A stretch of 37,678 nt of DNA from Bianquea renquensis (GCF_014384895.1 NZ_JACRSQ010000031.1:1-37678), one strand, 5' to 3'; counted from the stretch's first letter, positions 1 to 8,753 are shown. Notes: generated from the sequence alone by a model not told the origin. Program-made: numbers and translations.

Positions 1-54
1 TTGATGGAAAGTAAAGGCCGATTATATGAATTGCATAAGGCGGCAAAAATATGA
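1..54 (+). CDS. 3' end of an unknown gene (partial)
   Basis: Frame 1 is open from the window edge to a TGA at 52-54 and encodes about 17 residues ending ESKGRLYELHKAAKI. The TGA overlaps the ATG of the following GTPase fragment (ATGA at 51-54), the arrangement expected of translationally coupled genes. An AAGGCGG at 39-45 could serve as ribosome binding site for the downstream start. There is too little protein to name a family. It could also be chance read-through, since 54 bases without a stop is weak evidence. Confidence 0.35.
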   Translation: MMESKGRLYELHKAAKI

Positions 55-245
55 AAATAATCAATCTTGGAATCTTCGCGCACGTTGACGCAGGCAAAAC
101 CACATTGACGGAGAATATTGTATTGGATTCTCACCTGACCAAAGAACTGATTTTGACTCCGGAAGTCAAGTGCGCAGGAGCTCAAATTGATGATGTCTTC
201 CCGAGAGAGCAATATGGAATTTTATTTTCAGCGCAAGGCGAGTAA
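51..245 (+). pseudogene. N-terminal remnant of a TetM/TetW-type ribosomal protection GTPase
   Basis: The 64-residue product begins MKIINLGIFAHVDAGKTTLT, which is the start and P-loop (AHVDAGKT, G1) of tetracycline-resistance ribosomal protection proteins, EF-G relatives of about 640 residues. The next part aligns only loosely with the family: the switch I region, normally (T)RTD...LERxRGITI, reads IDDVFPREQYGILFSA. The frame then stops at 243-245. All later G motifs and domains II-V are absent, and no continuation is visible downstream in any frame. It is therefore a truncated, diverged relic and should not confer resistance. A short standalone peptide that is still translated cannot be excluded. 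Confidence 0.75.
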
Positions 246-700
246 GTCAAAATGGGATCCCTTTTTCTTTGAGATGGTTAAGCAATTTTAGACATGATAT
301 GTTGACTTTTTATAATAAGTTTGCTATTATAATTACACAGGAAAGCGGTGCAGGGAAAGGGTCCTCGTACCGTTCGTTTTTTCAGATGCGATGCTCGTGG
401 TGTGAGTAAAGATAAGAATAAGAGAGAGCCTGCAATAGCGCAGTAATGCTTGGCTATTACAGAATTTAGACAATTAAAACAAACTTTGTTTTTTTGAACC
501 AAAATTGATTGAATAGAAAAATATGATCCCCCCTTGAAGAAATTTTAGCGAACTTTTATAGAGCCCTAGACATACTACTTATATTGGCTTGCATTATGAG
601 CAAGGGATATATGTAAATGTGTTTAAAGCGCAGGAATGTTGGTATGAAGAATAAATGGAAAGTGGTTAATTCAATATAAGTATGAAAGATAAGAAAGGGG
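246..700. other. AT-rich gene-free stretch
   Basis: No ORF with coding character is seen on either strand. It contains a promoter-like sequence at 302-330, a small inverted repeat (AATAGC...GCTATT, about 437-461) and a T-rich hairpin-like stretch (AAAACAAA CT TTGTTTT, about 476-497). It probably holds decayed sequence downstream of the truncated GTPase gene. Confidence 0.4.
302..330 (+). promoter_or_regulatory. putative sigma-A promoter, target unclear
   Basis: TTGACT (302-307), a 17-nt spacer and TATTAT (325-330) make a good vegetative promoter. No gene starts within 370 bases downstream, so it may be an orphan of the decayed region or drive the gene at 711. AT-rich background raises the chance of a false match. 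Confidence 0.35.
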
Positions 701-710
701 CTTATTGTCA

Positions 711-1229
711 ATGAAAACAAAAAAACAAGAGGAATTGGTCAATTCATATCTGTCGATAATTGGAGAAGAAATTAGGCCACTATATAAGGAGATTATAATG
801 TATTTGTCTGAATTGGGATATAATCCGAAAAAAGAAAAGTTAAACATATCCTTCAAACATGACCAGCATAATAAACAAATGGCGAAAATGGGTTTTAAGA
901 AAAGTCAAGAACATTTACCGTACTTCGCTTTAAGGTTTTCAGCTTGTAGAGGATATTCGCAAAGATTCGAAGATATTGTCTCTGCAGCGGCCGCTAAAAA
1001 AACTGTAAAGGAAGCGCGATGTATCGACAAGGGGTGTGATTATTGTGCAGGTGAAGCTGAAACGCATGCGTACATATACAAATGTCCCGATAATAAAATT
1101 AAATTTCTTTGTGGCGCAAACGCACTTGAAATATCCGATATTACAGAGAATGATGTCACAGAGATCAAAGAACTCATAAGAGAAGAACATTTATATTTAA
1201 TGAAACATGAAGCAGGTATAGAAATATAA
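711..1229 (+). CDS. Unknown Cys-containing protein, 172 aa
   Basis: I do not recognise a named function. The N-terminal half is helical and charged. A central segment (GFKKSQ...YFALRFSACRGYSQRFEDIV) is followed by CIDKGCDYCAG and by a KCPDNKIKFLCGA segment, giving six Cys in the second half that could bind zinc or a cluster. There is no signal peptide or membrane segment, so it is probably cytosolic. ATG 711 is chosen over the in-frame TTG at 705 because AAAGGGG (694-700) is 10 nt from the ATG but only 4 nt from the TTG. It is AT-rich like the surrounding accessory segment. It ends about 30 bp before a long-looped inverted repeat. Confidence 0.7.
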   Translation: MKTKKQEELVNSYLSIIGEEIRPLYKEIIMYLSELGYNPKKEKLNISFKHDQHNKQMAKMGFKKSQEHLPYFALRFSACRGYSQRFEDIVSAAAAKKTVKEARCIDKGCDYCAGEAETHAYIYKCPDNKIKFLCGANALEISDITENDVTEIKELIREEHLYLMKHEAGIEI

Positions 1230-1260
1230 TGGTAATAATCATGTTGTATAAAAACAATTA

Positions 1261-1333
1261 AGAAGGAGACAGCCCCTTAGAAAATCAGGCTTTATCGAGG
1301 CTCAGGATTTTTACCGGACTGTCTCCTTCTTTT
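1261..1333 (+). terminator. Long-looped inverted repeat, terminator-like
   Basis: AGAAGGAGACAG (1261-1272) pairs perfectly with CTGTCTCCTTCT (1319-1330), followed by TTT. The 46-nt loop contains a further possible AAAATC/GATTTT pairing. The position after the 711-1229 gene suits a terminator, but the loop is unusually long. Confidence 0.5.
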
Positions 1334-1459
1334 AGAAGTATCTGTTGCAGGGCGGAAAATCCCCTTCGTCAGCGGTGAAAGGGGCCGGCCTGGCGAAGAT
1401 TTGAATTTGGAGATGACATTAAGTAAATCACAAGCGTGAAGATGACGGGAGGCGGCGCC

Positions 1460-2740
1460 ATGTTTTCTTTTTTCTTTGAAAGGTTATATCACATTCAAGA
1501 TATCCAACAGGCTTTCAAGAATATTTGCCTTGATAAGATGCTGTCGGAAGGCTATTTCGATATGAGTCTATACATATATGGCAGAATAAAAAAAGAAGAT
1601 GTCCGTGGCCGTCTTGCCGCATCGAAATATGCAGTTCTATACGATGGCGCGTATCCAACGAAAGATACTGCATATGACACATGGAATCAAAAATTGAAAG
1701 GCAATCAAGAGTATGAGCAGAGGGATTTAGTTGAACTGACCTATGATGAATCTAGCGCGATTGTCAACTGGGTTTATCGAATCTTTAAGAATTCAGAGGA
1801 GAGAGAGGAGTTTACAAGGGAACTTCTTGGCTACATCAAAGATCTTCACAGCATTCAGCGCAATATCTGTATATCACAGGGCGTTGTTTACAACAAAGCG
1901 AAGGTTGAGATTCATTTTCTTACCTCCATTTCCGGCATCAATCGATTTATCGCTTCTATGAGTTACAAGAAGGGCCAACTCTTTTTTCGGGGCCATGCGG
2001 ATCCAAACTACGTTCTCCTTCCGTCTATCATGAGAAGCGTTCACTTGGAGCAGAATGAGAGCAAAATGTATCACGAGCTGCTCATCAATTGCCCAAATGA
2101 TTTTGAAAATTGTCATACACATTTGGAAAGGCTGGTTAAAATGCAACACTACGGGCTACCAACACGTTTATTAGATATAACTCGAAATCCTTTGGTGGCC
2201 CTCTATTTTGCATGTGAAAGTCAAGCCGCGACATATGGCGAGCTGGTGTTGATTTCGGCTGAGAATCATGAGATCAAATACCCTCAGAGTGACACGGTTT
2301 CCATACTGGCAAGTTTACCTGTTTTCTCCTATAACTTGCAGCGCCAAATTTGTAGACTGGCGGAGGACAAAACCATTGACAATGAAGAGTTTAATCGCCT
2401 TGTAGGGCGGTTAATTCACGAGGTGCGACTGGAAAAACCAGCCTTTCAAGCCGAAATCAATAAAAGCGATGTGCTAAATAGCTATATCGTGTATGCTCTT
2501 AAAAATAATAGCCGCATAGTTAAGCAAGATGGAGCCTTCATTTTGTGTGGTCTGCGGAATACGACCCACTCCTTAGAGGAATTCCGTTACAGGGAGAAGG
2601 GCAAAAAAATCATTGTTCTCATAACCAAAAAGCAGAGAATTTTGGAGCAGCTGGATAACTTTTCCATAAATCGCGCCGCTTTGTTTCCAGAAATTGAGTG
2701 TGTATCAGACTATATAAAAGACAAATATTCCAAAATATAA
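1460..2740 (+). CDS. FRG domain-containing protein, 426 aa
   Basis: The central part carries the FRG domain: the FFRGHADPNYVLLPSI segment (about residues 175-190) and the MQHYGLPTRLLDITRNP segment (about 228-245), followed by LVALYFAC. This family is named after its F/W-R-G-x motif and is found in phage, defence-island and stand-alone proteins; its biochemical activity is not firmly known to me. The N-terminal 160 residues and the C-terminal 120 residues match nothing I can name. ATG 1460 is chosen because GGGAGG (1447-1452) lies 7 nt upstream; a GTG at 1436 is in frame but has no ribosome binding site. Its position beside a resistance-gene relic suggests an accessory or transferred gene. Confidence 0.85.
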   Translation: MFSFFFERLYHIQDIQQAFKNICLDKMLSEGYFDMSLYIYGRIKKEDVRGRLAASKYAVLYDGAYPTKDTAYDTWNQKLKGNQEYEQRDLVELTYDESSAIVNWVYRIFKNSEEREEFTRELLGYIKDLHSIQRNICISQGVVYNKAKVEIHFLTSISGINRFIASMSYKKGQLFFRGHADPNYVLLPSIMRSVHLEQNESKMYHELLINCPNDFENCHTHLERLVKMQHYGLPTRLLDITRNPLVALYFACESQAATYGELVLISAENHEIKYPQSDTVSILASLPVFSYNLQRQICRLAEDKTIDNEEFNRLVGRLIHEVRLEKPAFQAEINKSDVLNSYIVYALKNNSRIVKQDGAFILCGLRNTTHSLEEFRYREKGKKIIVLITKKQRILEQLDNFSINRAALFPEIECVSDYIKDKYSKI

Positions 2741-2822
2741 GCAGTGACTGCAAGTAAGACTTTTTATTTTAAAAATGTTGCCAGATTGGATATATAGAGA
2801 CGAAATGAAGGGAGGTCAGACC

Positions 2823-4418
2823 ATGAGCGTTACGGTGGCAGATGTCTTACAGTTGCCGTCCCTCAGATTGGCGACAGTCCTTGGCGGGCATAATGGGCTA
2901 AATAAGATCGTGTCAGGCATTTCCGTTTTAGAGTCTGTTGATCCGGACGACTTGAATGACAGCATTTTTCAGCGAGGCGAATATGCGGCGAATGAACTCG
3001 TAATCACAGGATTTCTGAATTGCATCGACGATATTGACTTACAGTGTGCCAACATTCAGCGCCTGGCAGAGGGTGGGGAGGTTGGAATCATACTGTTTTA
3101 TGTCGGCGCATATTTGCCCTCCGTTGACAAGCGGCTAATCGACCTTGCGGATCAATATGATTTTGTTCTGATCCAGATGCCAACCAACAACGTAAAGCTT
3201 CGCTACGGAGAGGTTATCAGTGATGTAACGGAGTGTATGTATTGCGACCGAATGAAAGATGAATCGATTGTTTCAGAAATTTTGGCCCGCATGGCAATGC
3301 TTCCAGAGCATCAGAGAACCATAAGTGCTGTGCTGAAAATGCTCAGCGACAGATTACTGGCCTCCGTGGTCTTGACGGATTCCATGATGAATATCCTGAA
3401 TCTGGCCGCATGGCCAAGAGGCCTGGAGGACACAATTAAGAATCAGCCCAAAGAAGTATTTTATGACTCTTGTAAGAAAGGGGAGACTGAAAATCTCCTA
3501 TTGCCGGGGGGCCGTGTGTATCACGAAACGATTTCGCCCACTATAAATCAAAAGATGGAGCTCTTTTTGATTAAAGAAGGGATACCGTTAAGTCAAACAT
3601 TGATAGAACAAGCGGCGGATATTGTGCGATTGAGCTTTAATATTTGGAGCAAAAGCCACGGCGTTGTTGTCATTTCAGAGTTGATTCGTGCGATTCTACA
3701 GGATGATCCGATTAAAATGCGGCGCCTGGCGGATATTTTTCACATTGATATTTCTACAATTCATGTCATGTGGATAGTCTCAGGCGAATCGGGTCGGTCT
3801 TTACAGATTCTGCGAGAGCGGGCAAAAGCCTTACAGGAGGCGCTGTATGGGTGTGCGGACACGGTTTTCTTTGATGTGTATGACAATAAACTCATTCTAT
3901 TCTCAAGCATCCCATACTCGATAAAAGTGATTGAAGAACAGATACAGCCGATCCTTATGGATATTCGGAAAAAAGATGACACGGTATCAGTATTTCGAAG
4001 TGGTAATCTGCAGACAACGGCCGAGGTGCGGGAAGCCTATCTCTGGTATGAAGACTATCTTGCGGACGCTAAAAAAATCTTTCCAAAGCGTCAGTGGTTT
4101 ACACTGGGCGATATCAAATTTGCAAAACAATGTCATGAGACGGTGGACCATGGCGAGAACTATGTGAATGCTAGTATTACCATGCTTCATACATTACATA
4201 CCGGTGACGATGACTGGAACGCAATCGATACCTTGAGCGTGTATCTGCTTGACGCAGACATGAGTGTGACACGAGCCGCGGAGTTATTGTATGTCCATAA
4301 AAATACTGTCAAATATCGTCTGAATGTAATAGCGGATCGTTTAGGTTTCCGCCCCAATAAAATGCCTGACAGCATAGCACTTTATAATGCGATTGCAGTC
4401 CAACGGCTGCTGCGATGA
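2823..4418 (+). CDS. PucR family transcriptional regulator, 531 aa
   Basis: The N-terminal segment VADVLQLPSLRLATVLGG begins a PucR (purine catabolism regulator-like) sensory domain of about 120 residues. The middle resembles the CdaR/GGDEF-like region. The last 60 residues hold the PucR C-terminal helix-turn-helix (SVTRAAELLYVHKNTVKYRLNVI). ATG 2823 is used because GGGAGGT (2810-2816) is 6 nt upstream; an earlier in-frame ATG at 2775 lacks a site. The gene stands directly before a permease, a DUF917 protein and a HyuA-like protein on the same strand, so it most likely activates that catabolic set in response to the substrate. A strong hairpin separates it from the permease, which has its own promoter. 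Confidence 0.92.
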   Translation: MSVTVADVLQLPSLRLATVLGGHNGLNKIVSGISVLESVDPDDLNDSIFQRGEYAANELVITGFLNCIDDIDLQCANIQRLAEGGEVGIILFYVGAYLPSVDKRLIDLADQYDFVLIQMPTNNVKLRYGEVISDVTECMYCDRMKDESIVSEILARMAMLPEHQRTISAVLKMLSDRLLASVVLTDSMMNILNLAAWPRGLEDTIKNQPKEVFYDSCKKGETENLLLPGGRVYHETISPTINQKMELFLIKEGIPLSQTLIEQAADIVRLSFNIWSKSHGVVVISELIRAILQDDPIKMRRLADIFHIDISTIHVMWIVSGESGRSLQILRERAKALQEALYGCADTVFFDVYDNKLILFSSIPYSIKVIEEQIQPILMDIRKKDDTVSVFRSGNLQTTAEVREAYLWYEDYLADAKKIFPKRQWFTLGDIKFAKQCHETVDHGENYVNASITMLHTLHTGDDDWNAIDTLSVYLLDADMSVTRAAELLYVHKNTVKYRLNVIADRLGFRPNKMPDSIALYNAIAVQRLLR

Positions 4419-4424
4419 TGGATG

Positions 4425-4476
4425 AATAAAGCGCATGGATTTGTCCCTTTGGACAAACCCATGCGCTTTATTTCTT
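4425..4476 (+). terminator. Terminator after the PucR gene
   Basis: AATAAAGCGCATGG-A-TTTGTCC pairs with GGACAAA-C-CCATGCGCTTTATT around a CTTT loop, 21 bp with one mismatch, followed by TTTC. The stem ends in A and T runs on both sides. Confidence 0.85.
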
Positions 4477-4490
4477 TCCCATCAACCAAT

Positions 4491-4518
4491 TTGAAGAGGG
4501 AAACGCCTATGGTACAAT
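4491..4518 (+). promoter_or_regulatory. Putative promoter of the permease-DUF917-HyuA operon
   Basis: TTGAAG (4491-4496), a 16-nt spacer and TACAAT (4513-4518) lie about 50 nt before the permease ATG and after the PucR terminator. PucR would be expected to bind near here; no clear operator was recognised. Confidence 0.5.
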
Positions 4519-4567
4519 ATAGATGTAAAGGTGAAAACTTTATAATCTGTTGTAGGGATGTGTTTTT

Positions 4568-5884
4568 ATGGCGAAAAACAATAACTTTGAAATACGGCCT
4601 GAACAACGGCAGAGCTGGCAGTCGATTGCTGCGATCTGGGCAGGCGGTATGATTTGTGTGCCATGTCTGATGATTGGAGGCGTTCTCTCAGGCGGCGGCC
4701 TGTCCATTGCTGAAATTATTGCGTCAATCCTCATTGGCTATGGGCTGATTTGTGCCTACATGATTTTTATCGGTATGCAGGCCTGTGATACCGGGCTTCC
4801 GGTTTCGGTCATGGCATCAGGCGCCCTCGGCGAAAAAGGAGCTCGATATATCATCAGCATCATACTGACAATTGCCTGCGTCGGTTGGTTTGGTGTCCAA
4901 TCGGCGACCTGTGGCTCCGCGTTTGCTTCCATGCTGGCAGCGATGATGAAAATTGAAGTTACCGCCGTTATGAAGGCCATTTGTTCTATCGTTTGGGGTG
5001 TCATAATGTTGGCGACGGCATGCGCCGGCTTTAAAGGCTTAAAATGGCTTAATTATATTGCCGTGCCATTGCTCGTCGTTGTCTGCCTCTACGGGTTGAT
5101 TGCTGGGATTGTCAACAACAATGGCGGTTCCATGATCATGAACTATGCCCCGGAAGCATCGAACGGCATGATTTTTGGTATCTCCATGGTAGTCGCGTCA
5201 TTTGCCCTGGGGGGAGTCATCTCTGCGGACTATTGCCGTTATGCCAAGAGCCGCGCGGATGTGGTAAAATCGTCCATTGTGGGTGTCATTCCGGCTGGTC
5301 TGTTTATGCTGCTCACCGGAGCGATGATGAGCATCGTGACAGGCCAATATGATATCTCGGCAATCCTCGCATCTCTCGGCGTTCCAGTCCTGGGCCTGAT
5401 CGCTTTGGTCTTAGCGACATGGACAACCAATGTCACCAATGCGTATTCCGGGGGTCTGGCACTCAGCAATCTGCTTGGACTTGACGAGAGCAAGTTTAAG
5501 ATTACCACAGGGATTGCCGGAGCAATCGGCACCGTTCTTGCGGCGGTTGGCCTTCTTGATGCTTTCCAGGGCTTCCTGTCCTTGATGTCCGGTTTGATAC
5601 CCCCATTGGCCGGTGTCATTATTGCCGCATACTGGGTTGTGGGAAAAGGCAAAAAGGAGAATTTTAGAGTCAAGGAAGGGTTTTCGGCAGTGGGCGTCAT
5701 TTCGTTTGTCGCGGGCGCACTGTTCGCCTGCATTACAGGCGGTACCTTCGCAAATTTCCCGGCCTTAGTGGAAGCAGTCCCCATACTTAACATACCATTC
5801 TTTGTCGGGCCGGTCAACGGAATCCTCCTTTCTCTGGTGCTCTATGTTGTTTTAAACAAGCTTTTTCCACGCAAAGCAAATTGA
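4568..5884 (+). CDS. NCS1-type cytosine/purine/hydantoin permease, 438 aa
   Basis: This is a polytopic membrane protein of the nucleobase:cation symporter-1 family, CodB-like, with about 12 hydrophobic segments. The N-terminal stretch EQRQSWQSIAAIWAGGMICVP and the GVISADYCRYAKSR segment near the middle are characteristic of the family. Length matches bacterial CodB-type carriers (about 420-440 residues). A weak AGGG lies 10 nt before ATG 4568. It heads the transcription unit with DUF917 and HyuA-like genes, so it likely imports their substrate. That could be a hydantoin, pyrimidine, purine breakdown product or another small N-heterocycle; the sequence does not decide which. Confidence 0.9.
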   Translation: MAKNNNFEIRPEQRQSWQSIAAIWAGGMICVPCLMIGGVLSGGGLSIAEIIASILIGYGLICAYMIFIGMQACDTGLPVSVMASGALGEKGARYIISIILTIACVGWFGVQSATCGSAFASMLAAMMKIEVTAVMKAICSIVWGVIMLATACAGFKGLKWLNYIAVPLLVVVCLYGLIAGIVNNNGGSMIMNYAPEASNGMIFGISMVVASFALGGVISADYCRYAKSRADVVKSSIVGVIPAGLFMLLTGAMMSIVTGQYDISAILASLGVPVLGLIALVLATWTTNVTNAYSGGLALSNLLGLDESKFKITTGIAGAIGTVLAAVGLLDAFQGFLSLMSGLIPPLAGVIIAAYWVVGKGKKENFRVKEGFSAVGVISFVAGALFACITGGTFANFPALVEAVPILNIPFFVGPVNGILLSLVLYVVLNKLFPRKAN

Positions 5885-5958
5885 CTTCATATGCACAGAA
5901 AGGGCGAACACGGTTCGTCCTTTCTGTGCGCTCATAAAATAGTAGAGGGGTGTTTATT

Positions 5959-7059
5959 TTGCGCAAAATCGGAATTTCTGAGATAGAAGATATCGCCATG
6001 GGCGCTGCGCTCTTAGGTGCAGGCGGTGGCGGCGATCCCTATGTTGGCAAATTGGTGGCGATTGGGGCGGTTAAAGAATGCGGCCCGGTCACCTTGCTCG
6101 ATCCAGATGAAATACCGGATGATGTCCTTATCATGCCCATTGCCATGATGGGGGCGCCGACGGTTCTTGCCGAAAAAGGAATTGGCGGCAAGGAATATGA
6201 GACGCTCTATAAGATGGTTTCGCGGTTTTTTGGCCGAGAGATTTATGCATTGATGCCCATAGAGGCCGGTGGCGTCAATTCCATGCTTCCGATTGCAGCA
6301 GCGGCTAGACTTGGACTGCCGCTGGTAGACTGCGATGGAATGGGCCGTGCCTTTCCGGAATTACAGATGGTGACGTTCACAATTGGCGGTCTGAAGGCCA
6401 CGCCGATGGCGTTGACCGATGAAAAAGGCAACAGCGTTATCTTTGACACAATCACAAATAAATGGACGGAGGAGCTGGCGCGGGCGGTGACGATGAGCTG
6501 CGGCGGCTCGGTCTCTGTTTCGCTGTATGTGATGACCGGGGGCCAGATGAAACAATACGGCGTCAAAAACATTGTGACGCGCAGCCAAAAACTCGGGGAG
6601 GCAATCCGCACTGTCAAAAACAGCGCGCCGCTTACGCCGGAGGAACACTTCCTGCAATTTGCGGAAGGTTTCAAGCTTTTCAAAGGCAAAATTGCTGATG
6701 TATTAAGAGAAACGCGCGGCGCCTTCAACTATGGAAAAGTTGTGTTGGAAGGGATAGGCGAATACAAAGACCGTCAGGCATTTGTCCAGTTTCAGAACGA
6801 AAATCTGCTGGCATCGGTTGATGGTGAAATTCTCGCCACAACGCCGGATTTGATTTGTCTTGTTGACACCGAAACATTTAGCCCTGTCACCACAGATGCA
6901 TTGAAGTATGGGAAGCGTGTCATGGTTGTTGGCCTCAAATGCTTTGAAATGTGGCGCACCCCTGCCGGCATTGAATTAGTAGGGCCGCGGTATTTCGGAT
7001 GCGATACAGACTATATTCCGCTTGAAAAACGTTGTGAGGGAGGGACAGCCAATGTATAA
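5959..7059 (+). CDS. DUF917 domain-containing protein, 366 aa
   Basis: The protein belongs to the DUF917 family (also called S-methyl thiohydantoin desulfurase-like), shown by the N-terminal MRKIGISEIEDIAMGAALL followed by a glycine-rich GAGGGGDPYVGKL, and by the MPIEAGGVNSMLPI and CDGMGRAFPELQM segments. Length fits the family (about 360). TTG 5959 is preferred over GTG 5950 because AGAGGGG (5944-5950) is 8 nt upstream and family members start MRKI. Its stop overlaps the start of the HyuA-like gene by 8 bp, so the two proteins are probably made in equal amounts and act together. The exact reaction in this operon is unknown. Confidence 0.9.
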   Translation: MRKIGISEIEDIAMGAALLGAGGGGDPYVGKLVAIGAVKECGPVTLLDPDEIPDDVLIMPIAMMGAPTVLAEKGIGGKEYETLYKMVSRFFGREIYALMPIEAGGVNSMLPIAAAARLGLPLVDCDGMGRAFPELQMVTFTIGGLKATPMALTDEKGNSVIFDTITNKWTEELARAVTMSCGGSVSVSLYVMTGGQMKQYGVKNIVTRSQKLGEAIRTVKNSAPLTPEEHFLQFAEGFKLFKGKIADVLRETRGAFNYGKVVLEGIGEYKDRQAFVQFQNENLLASVDGEILATTPDLICLVDTETFSPVTTDALKYGKRVMVVGLKCFEMWRTPAGIELVGPRYFGCDTDYIPLEKRCEGGTANV

Positions 7060-8608
7060 ACTTGGGATCGATGTGGGCGGCACAAACACGGATGCTGTGT
7101 TACTCGATGAAAACTTAAATGTCGTGGCAGATTGTAAGCATCCCACTTCCCGTGATATTTATGAAGGAATTATGGGGGCCATCCGCATTATTTTGGAGCA
7201 ATCCGGGGTTGACAGGTCCCAAATCGCACAGGCAATGCTCGGGACAACCCAATGTACAAACGCAATTGTAGAGCGCAAACATCTCGCGCAGATTGGCATT
7301 TTGCGCATAGGCGCTCCTGCGACATGTGCCATACAGCCGATGGTTGACTGGGCAGAAGATATCCAGAAAATCGCTGTGGGGAATGTGGTGATCGGCGGAG
7401 GATACGAGTATGATGGCAAAGAGATAGCCCCTCTGGATGAAGAGGCTGCCATAGCCTTTTTCCGTGAAATGAAAGAAAAAGGCATACACTCAATTGCCAT
7501 TTCCTGTACATTCTCTACGGTCCGCAATGAGCAGGAGGCTCGCGCCGCAGAACTTTGCCGAAAAATTATGGGTGAGGATGTTCATATCTCTATCTCCAGT
7601 GAGATTGGCTCTATGGGGCTGATTGAGCGCGAAAATGCGACCATCCTCAATGCCGCTCTGTGGCAAGTTGCCGAGGGGTTTACCGAAGGGTTTGCAAAGA
7701 GTCTCGCGGACGAAGGCATCACCAATGCGGATATTTACCTCTCCCAGAATGATGGCACATTGATGACAATGGAGCATGCTCGCCGCTATCCAATTCTGAC
7801 AGTGGCCTGCGGCCCGACGAATTCCATCCGGGGCGCAAGTTACCTCAGCCACCGGCAGAATGCAATTATACTTGACGTAGGGGGAACCACAACAGACCTC
7901 GGCGCGATACAGAATGGATTTCCCCGTGAGTCGAGCGTTGCGGTGACGATTGGCGGCGTTCGCACCAATTTTCGTATGCCGGACGTGATTTCGATTGGCC
8001 TCGGCGGTGGCTCGATTGTGCGCCAACATGATGACGGGTCTGTTACCGTCGGGCCAGACAGCGTTGGCTATGAGATTACCCAAAAAGCTCTTGTTTTCGG
8101 CGGTGATACACTGACGGCAACCGATATCGCAGTGCGCCTGGGCATGGCGGATATTGGCGATAGGAGGCTTGTAGAAGGCGTTTCCCCCGAATTGGCGGCG
8201 AAAGCAATGGAAACCATTCGGGGACTTGTCGAAGATGCCATTGATGCCATGAAACTGTCGAATGAGGACACGGATGTCATACTGGTTGGAGGCGGTTCCA
8301 TCATTCTGCCGGAGACATTGGCAGGTGCCGCGGAGGTGGTGAAACCCCAGCACTTTGGCTGTGCCAATGCAATCGGTTCTGCAATTTCCAAAATCAGTGG
8401 AAATTATGAGAAGCTCATTAACTATGATGTCGTACCCCGAGAGCTAGCTTTGGCACAAGCAAAGGAGGAGGCGGTTGAGCTGGCGGTGAGAGCGGGAGCG
8501 ATCCGAGAAACCGTTGAAATCATAGAGGTTGAAGATATACCGCTGGCCTATTATCCTGGGAATACAAATCGCGTGAAGATTAAAGCAGCGGGAGATTTGG
8601 CAGAGTAA
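7052..8608 (+). CDS. Hydantoinase/oxoprolinase family protein (HyuA-like), 518 aa
   Basis: The N-terminus MYKLGIDVGGTNTDAVLLD is the Hydant_A_N phosphate-binding segment of the actin-like ATPase fold. A second phosphate loop, AIILDVGGTTTDLGAI, begins the hydantoinase A domain near residue 270. These enzymes open cyclic amide rings with ATP. At 518 residues it is the short form that travels with DUF917, not the long 5-oxoprolinase. ATG 7052 has GAGGGAGGGA 7 nt upstream and overlaps the DUF917 stop (TAA 7057-7059). No HyuB-type gene is present, which suggests DUF917 supplies the partner function. A hairpin follows the gene. Confidence 0.93.
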   Translation: MYKLGIDVGGTNTDAVLLDENLNVVADCKHPTSRDIYEGIMGAIRIILEQSGVDRSQIAQAMLGTTQCTNAIVERKHLAQIGILRIGAPATCAIQPMVDWAEDIQKIAVGNVVIGGGYEYDGKEIAPLDEEAAIAFFREMKEKGIHSIAISCTFSTVRNEQEARAAELCRKIMGEDVHISISSEIGSMGLIERENATILNAALWQVAEGFTEGFAKSLADEGITNADIYLSQNDGTLMTMEHARRYPILTVACGPTNSIRGASYLSHRQNAIILDVGGTTTDLGAIQNGFPRESSVAVTIGGVRTNFRMPDVISIGLGGGSIVRQHDDGSVTVGPDSVGYEITQKALVFGGDTLTATDIAVRLGMADIGDRRLVEGVSPELAAKAMETIRGLVEDAIDAMKLSNEDTDVILVGGGSIILPETLAGAAEVVKPQHFGCANAIGSAISKISGNYEKLINYDVVPRELALAQAKEEAVELAVRAGAIRETVEIIEVEDIPLAYYPGNTNRVKIKAAGDLAE

Positions 8609-8627
8609 ACCCGTTATAGATAAAACC

Positions 8628-8676
8628 AAGCGCCTTTTTTGAGAGATTTTATTCTTGAGAGAGAAGGCGCTTTTGC
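8628..8676 (+). terminator. Terminator after the HyuA-like gene
   Basis: AAGCGCCTT (8628-8636) pairs with AAGGCGCTT (8664-8672), followed by TT; T runs flank both arms. Confidence 0.65.
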
Positions 8677-8753
8677 TATGGATGACCAGTGTTCTGCGGC
8701 GAAAACCAAGTACGGTCTTCAGCGCAAAATTTATGAAATCTAAACCGAAGGAA

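Noticed and set aside
1261..1333. Inverted repeat as ends of an insertion sequence
   Set aside because: Only 46 bases between the arms, no transposase and no target duplication.
5239..5817. 192-codon open frame on the minus strand within the permease gene
   Set aside because: Antisense shadow; Pro/Thr/Ala-rich without any motif, and the plus-strand permease is unmistakable.
7490..8353. 287-codon open frame on the minus strand
   Set aside because: Lies wholly inside the HyuA-like gene; composition rich in C, H, R and N as expected of an antisense shadow; no ribosome binding site.
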